From assembly GCF_000005505.3 (NCBI RefSeq), contig NC_016131.3:14591501-14655500 (forward strand): DNA of 64,000 bases, given 5' to 3'. The stretch's first letter is position 1; each line of letters opens with the position of its first letter. Shown piece by piece: positions 60,256 to 64,000 of the stretch. The notes beneath the pieces were generated by a model. It was not told the origin of the DNA. It ran no database searches and was given only the letters and a program-made list of their open reading frames with translations. Made by a program: the position numbers and the translations under genes. Source of the stretch: Brachypodium distachyon (taxonomy: Eukaryota; Streptophyta; Magnoliopsida; Poales; Poaceae).

Positions 60256-60397
60256 GGCACATAGAGATTAGCAAAAGACTGTACTCTTGGTTGACCAATA
60301 TGCCTTCTTTTTTACTTATATTTTACAACATTTGCAACCATACGGTCATGCATATTGGTCAACTAAGTGTACAGTCTTTTGATAATCACTATGTGTC
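60256..60397. repeat. Long foldback (48-bp arms) upstream of GH3
   Basis: Left arm 60256-60303 and right arm 60350-60397 are inverted copies. The core AAAAGACTGTACTCTTGGTT continuing GACCAATATGC pairs with GCATATTGGTCAACTAAGTG continuing TACAGTCTTTT, with roughly five mismatches over 48 bp and a 46-bp spacer. A 13-bp direct repeat CCATAGGGCACAT lies at its left edge. It may be a MITE or a source of hairpin RNA. Confidence 0.8.
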
Positions 60398-60740
60398 AAG
60401 TATGTTCTTGATTGCTAGTATGTATATATACTTCAATACTAGTACATGTGTATTACATGGTTTCGTCAAGGAAAAGGAGATGTGGTTCGTAAAGGTACAT
60501 AATAAAAAAACAGGTGGAGTTGCATTTCACAAGACAAAACGGGGTAATGTATAGTGGAGCACGCGCAAGAACAATTATAGTGGGAGTTCCAGAAATAATA
60601 AAACATATTGCCATGTCCTGAAAGATAATAAGTGGATCATCTTACATGGCTATATGGGATGCACTTTCTAATTGGCCAAGAATCTCTCTTGTAAAGTGGA
60701 AATATTAAGTAGATATGCTTCTTAGATGGCACTATCACAT

Positions 60741-60749
60741 TATATAAAG
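60741..60749 (+). promoter_or_regulatory. TATA box of the GH3 gene
   Basis: TATATAAAG lies 98 bp before the ATG at 60839, which leaves a leader of roughly 65 bases. Confidence 0.65.
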
Positions 60750-60838
60750 GGCAAACAAGCTCCAGAAGTTTAATACTTTGAGCAGCTGCCCCCCTCTTTA
60801 ACTTAAGGTCCATTTCTAGTTCTTCTTTTGCTTGTGTT

Positions 60839-63643
60839 ATGGACAAGAATAAGCTAGGGTACAAGAGAAGTGATGCTCTTCAAGAGCTTGAGATGCTGAC
60901 AGTGAATGCCAAAGAAGCCCAAGAGCTCATACTGACAAAAATCCTCGAGAGGAATCAGGCTAGTGAGTACTTGAGCAAATTCATGAATGGATCCACAAAC
61001 ATTTCCACCTTCAATAGAAACGTTCCAGTAGTGACATATGATGTGGTCCAGCCCTACATTGCGAGAATCTCAACTGGTGAGGATTCTTCAATCATATGTG
61101 GAGACAGAATTGTAGAACTGCTAAGAAGGTGCGCTCTAATCCTGCTACTCTCGTAAGTTAGCATTTTCGCTTATGTATGTTAGAGATAGTAAGAACCAGC
61201 TTATATTTTTGTTAGAAATTTGCCACACCCTACTTCTTCTTGGCATTGATGGAAGTGTCTTGTGTCATAAAAGGGCTAATATGATGGAATAGGTATTATT
61301 GCTACTTGTTAGGCTGGATTTAGTTACTGCAAGGTTTCCATTCGAGATTTACTAAGTAAATTGGTTGCTTTCAGCATGTTCCAGTTCGAATTGACAAAAC
61401 AAACTAGCTTGATAAGGTTGCAAGTTATACTGATCCCATGAAAGCTGTTATCATGTGTAACTGGTAAGGACTTATGTGGAGGGATATGTACAGATGAGAA
61501 TGTTAGGTTGTGCCAATCCTCATGTGGTTACAAAATTTGACAGCCCCGCAAGGTTCATGGAACTACTCTGTTTTCTGTTCTTAAAAGCCCATATATCTAT
61601 AAAGGTTCTTATGCCTCAGCTTATTAGATGCATGTCAGTTCTTTGACATGACTATACCCGTGAGGCTGTGGACTGATGCTTCAAGCATCGCTTGCTGATA
61701 CATGCTGAACACACAGATAATTTTTCTTTGTGGTTCTCACATTTCAAGAGCCCGTTAAGCTATGTGACTTTAACAATGATAAGTTATTTAAGTGTCAATA
61801 TGGTTGCTATATGGATGGGACCTCTCTTGAGATTCAGATAGTTTATTCACCCATAAGGAGTAGTAAGCTAGTTTGAAGTTTTTGAACTATCCCCTCTAGA
61901 CAGTATGAGTGCCCATTATACTAAATACTAATGGTTTGCTATCTCCTCGACCATGCCATTGTTTTCTTTTGCCAATGATAGCTACCGCTTGTGGATTGTT
62001 CCGTTCCCGGACATTTCTGTGAACATATCCTATCAATAGTAGATTATATTGTTTGGAGCTCACCGAATGAGCTTCTATCTCCTTAAATCTCCCCATGGAA
62101 GGATGGAAATAGACTAGTAAAACATTTTCTTTTCTGACACACAGAAAAGTTGGGCATTTTTTGCATCAAGACAGATGAAAGGAATGGAAAATCATTACTT
62201 GCACAGCTCAATGAACCCCACATAACATAGTTAACAAAAGAGTGCCTCCCAGGAAGATGCAAAGTGGCCAGCAAACCAAGCATGCTTCTCTGGGAAAGGC
62301 CGTAATGTTTTATCCATGCTCCTTAATTTATCGCTCTTTGCTGTCAAAACGTGCTATTATTAGTAGTTTTTACTATTTATTTGGTGATCATGCCTAAGAT
62401 TTTTAACCATCATTAACTTACAGTTCTGGAACTTCTCGGGGTGAGCCAAGATTGATGCCGGCCATCTCTGAGGATCTTGACCGTCGAACCTACCTCTATA
62501 GTCTGCTGATGCCTATAATGAACAAGTAAGTTTTTGTTTTTTATGCAACTTTTGTGGCACGTAACATATTGACTGTTAAATGCAGTTAGTTCTGGTATTT
62601 CTCAACTTCTTGCAGTTAACTACTTATGAAGATAATTTGACTTGGTATGATATACCTGTATTTTGGACATAACGCCCAGGCACCCTACATGTCTTGACTC
62701 TTGAGTTACTTTCATTGCTTTCTTTCCTGGCTATATTCATATGTAATAAATAGACTGCCACACATGTGTGTATGTTTATAGGCATATTAAGAGTTTGTGG
62801 TCGATTTACTTGTTGGTTCAATCTGCAGGTATGTATCGGGCCTTGGTGAGGGGAAAGCCATGTATCTTCTCTTTGTGAAAGCTGAAACGCTGACGGATTC
62901 TGGCATTCCGGTTCGATCAGTCCTCACTAGCTATTACAAGAGTCCTCACTTCCTGCACCGCAAACATGACCTGTACAACAACTACACCAGTCCTGATGAG
63001 GTTATTCTTTGCCCTGACAGCCAACAGAGTATGTATTGCCAGTTGCTCTGTGGCCTCATTGAACGACATCACGTCCTCCGCCTCGGGGCAGTCTTTGCCT
63101 CAGCGTTCCTTCGTTCCATCAGCTTTCTTGAGCAGCACTGGCGTGACCTTGTTAACGACATACGGATTGGTAAACTCAATTCAAATGTCACGAACAATGC
63201 GTGTCGTTTGGCCATGGTGGGCTTTCTTGCATTGCCAAACCCGGAGCTAGCTGATGAGCTCGAGGAAATATGCAGCTGTGGGCCATGGAAGGGGATTCTA
63301 GGCAGGCTATGGCCTAATGTCAAGTACATCGAAGCTGTTCTTACTGGCACAATGGCACAATACATCCCTATGCTGGAGTTCTATAGTGGTGGTAGGATTC
63401 CCTTGGTATGCACCATGTACGCTTCCTCGGAGAGCTATTTTGGTGTCAATCTGAGGCCATTGTGTAACCCAACCGACGTGTCTTACACCATCCTCCCAAA
63501 CATGGCCTACTTTGAGTTCATACCTTTGGAGGATGGCCTCAGAGTGACGGATGATGAGGATGTGGTGGAGAATGATAAGCTTGTCAGCCTGGTGGATGTC
63601 AAGGTCGGATGCTACTATGAGCTTGTGGTTACCACATTTTCTG
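60839..63643 (+). CDS. GH3 family acyl-acid amido synthetase (partial, 3' end outside window)
   Basis: GH3 enzymes adenylate a hormone acid such as indole-3-acetate or jasmonate and join it to an amino acid, which controls active hormone levels. Three exons, 60839-61128, 62424-62525 and 62829-63643, give 402 residues and end at a GT donor (TTTTCTG|GTAAG). The last exon lies right of the window; full GH3 proteins have about 600 residues. The ATP-binding motif [10 protein letters not shown] is at 98-107, YYKSPHF near 166, and the nucleotide-binding block [16 protein letters not shown] near 328-343. The [20 protein letters not shown] segment resembles group II (auxin-conjugating) members more than JAR1, but the acyl substrate is not decided by this fragment. 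Confidence 0.92.
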
Positions 63644-64000
63644 GTAAGAACATCTCCTGCCAATATCCTACATAGCAGAAATTTGTTTGGAGTAAGCATA
63701 TATGTATAGGTAAACCGAGAACCAGATCAACTTTTTCTCCAGAATATGTTTGAGCGTGATTTATGCTTGTGTAATATGATATTTGACCACTGTACAGTCA
63801 AACCTCACTTTTCCGAACACTATCTGTTGAAGCTCTTGTTTTGGCTTAAAGATTCCTTCTTAACTACAACCAGAATGATTGTTGTGAATTGAAATTAGGA
63901 AACTGGCAGCTATTGTGTCGCGGTACATGAGAGAGTAGAAAAAAATCAATTTAAAGATCAATGCTTGGCACACGGTAAACATTACCAATAGGCTGCTAGC
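63644..64000 (+). other. Start of a GH3 intron
   Basis: The donor GTAAGAAC at 63644 begins this stretch. I see no acceptor followed by GH3-like coding sequence before the window ends. Confidence 0.6.

Larger units (their letters stand above)
56996..60838. other. Intergenic region with GH3 upstream sequence
   Basis: After the RPS21 3' UTR the sequence is AT-rich, apart from a C-rich patch at 58040-58290 that could be an upstream leader or promoter but has no good reading frame. GAGACA words (complement of the auxin-response core TGTCTC) occur at about 59503 and 60150. The foldback at 60256-60397 and the GH3 TATA box lie at the right end. No gene was recognised. Confidence 0.4.

Overview
This window is nuclear DNA from a flowering plant, almost certainly a grass (Poaceae). 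The signs are intron-rich genes with strongly GC-rich 5' exons, a GC-rich single-exon glycosyltransferase, many Stowaway-type MITEs with CTCCCTC-like ends and TA target sites, a CACTA element with CACTACTACAAAA ends, and protein sequences close to conserved plant families. The genus cannot be fixed by eye. The density (about one gene per 5 kb) suggests a compact genome such as rice or Brachypodium. No bacterial, organellar, viral or CRISPR sequence was seen, and no tRNA or rRNA gene was recognised.

Layout. 1-3.3 kb: minus-strand Ulp1/ESD4-type SUMO protease, cut by the left edge. 4.6-9.3 kb: F-actin capping protein alpha. 10.1-12.1 kb: ribosome biogenesis factor NSA2. 12.7-15.1 kb: minus-strand conserved plant protein of unknown function. 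16.6-18.1 kb: intronless UDP-glycosyltransferase. 21.2-22.0 kb: LURP-one-related protein. 22.7-33.0 kb: minus-strand, 28-exon FHA-AAA ATPase. 33-41.5 kb: repeat-rich gap holding tandem copies of the AAA gene's promoter region, a Tourist MITE, gene debris and a CACTA element carrying a galacturonosyltransferase fragment. 41.5-42.9 kb: minus-strand REF/SRPP-like protein. 44.3-51.8 kb: minus-strand CARM1/PRMT4 arginine methyltransferase. 53.4-53.7 kb: minus-strand RALF peptide. 56.1-57.0 kb: ribosomal protein S21e. 60.8 kb to the right edge: GH3 acyl-amido synthetase, cut by the right edge.

The genes are a typical plant mixture, not an operon or cluster. Two (NSA2 and RPS21) belong to ribosome production and share the promoter signature expected of that regulon: site II GGCCCA motifs plus a telo-box. 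I rebuilt exons by hand from splice sites and protein conservation. For every complete gene the exon lengths sum to an intact frame.

The most interesting signals are in the gaps and introns: two GC-AG introns, a start codon alone in its own exon, a tripled promoter segment in which one copy gives the empty site for a MITE inserted in another, a CACTA element with a captured GAUT exon between 15-bp direct repeats and with its right end duplicated, a Stowaway inside a Stowaway, and a long foldback in the GH3 promoter. I found no convincing previously undescribed biological system.
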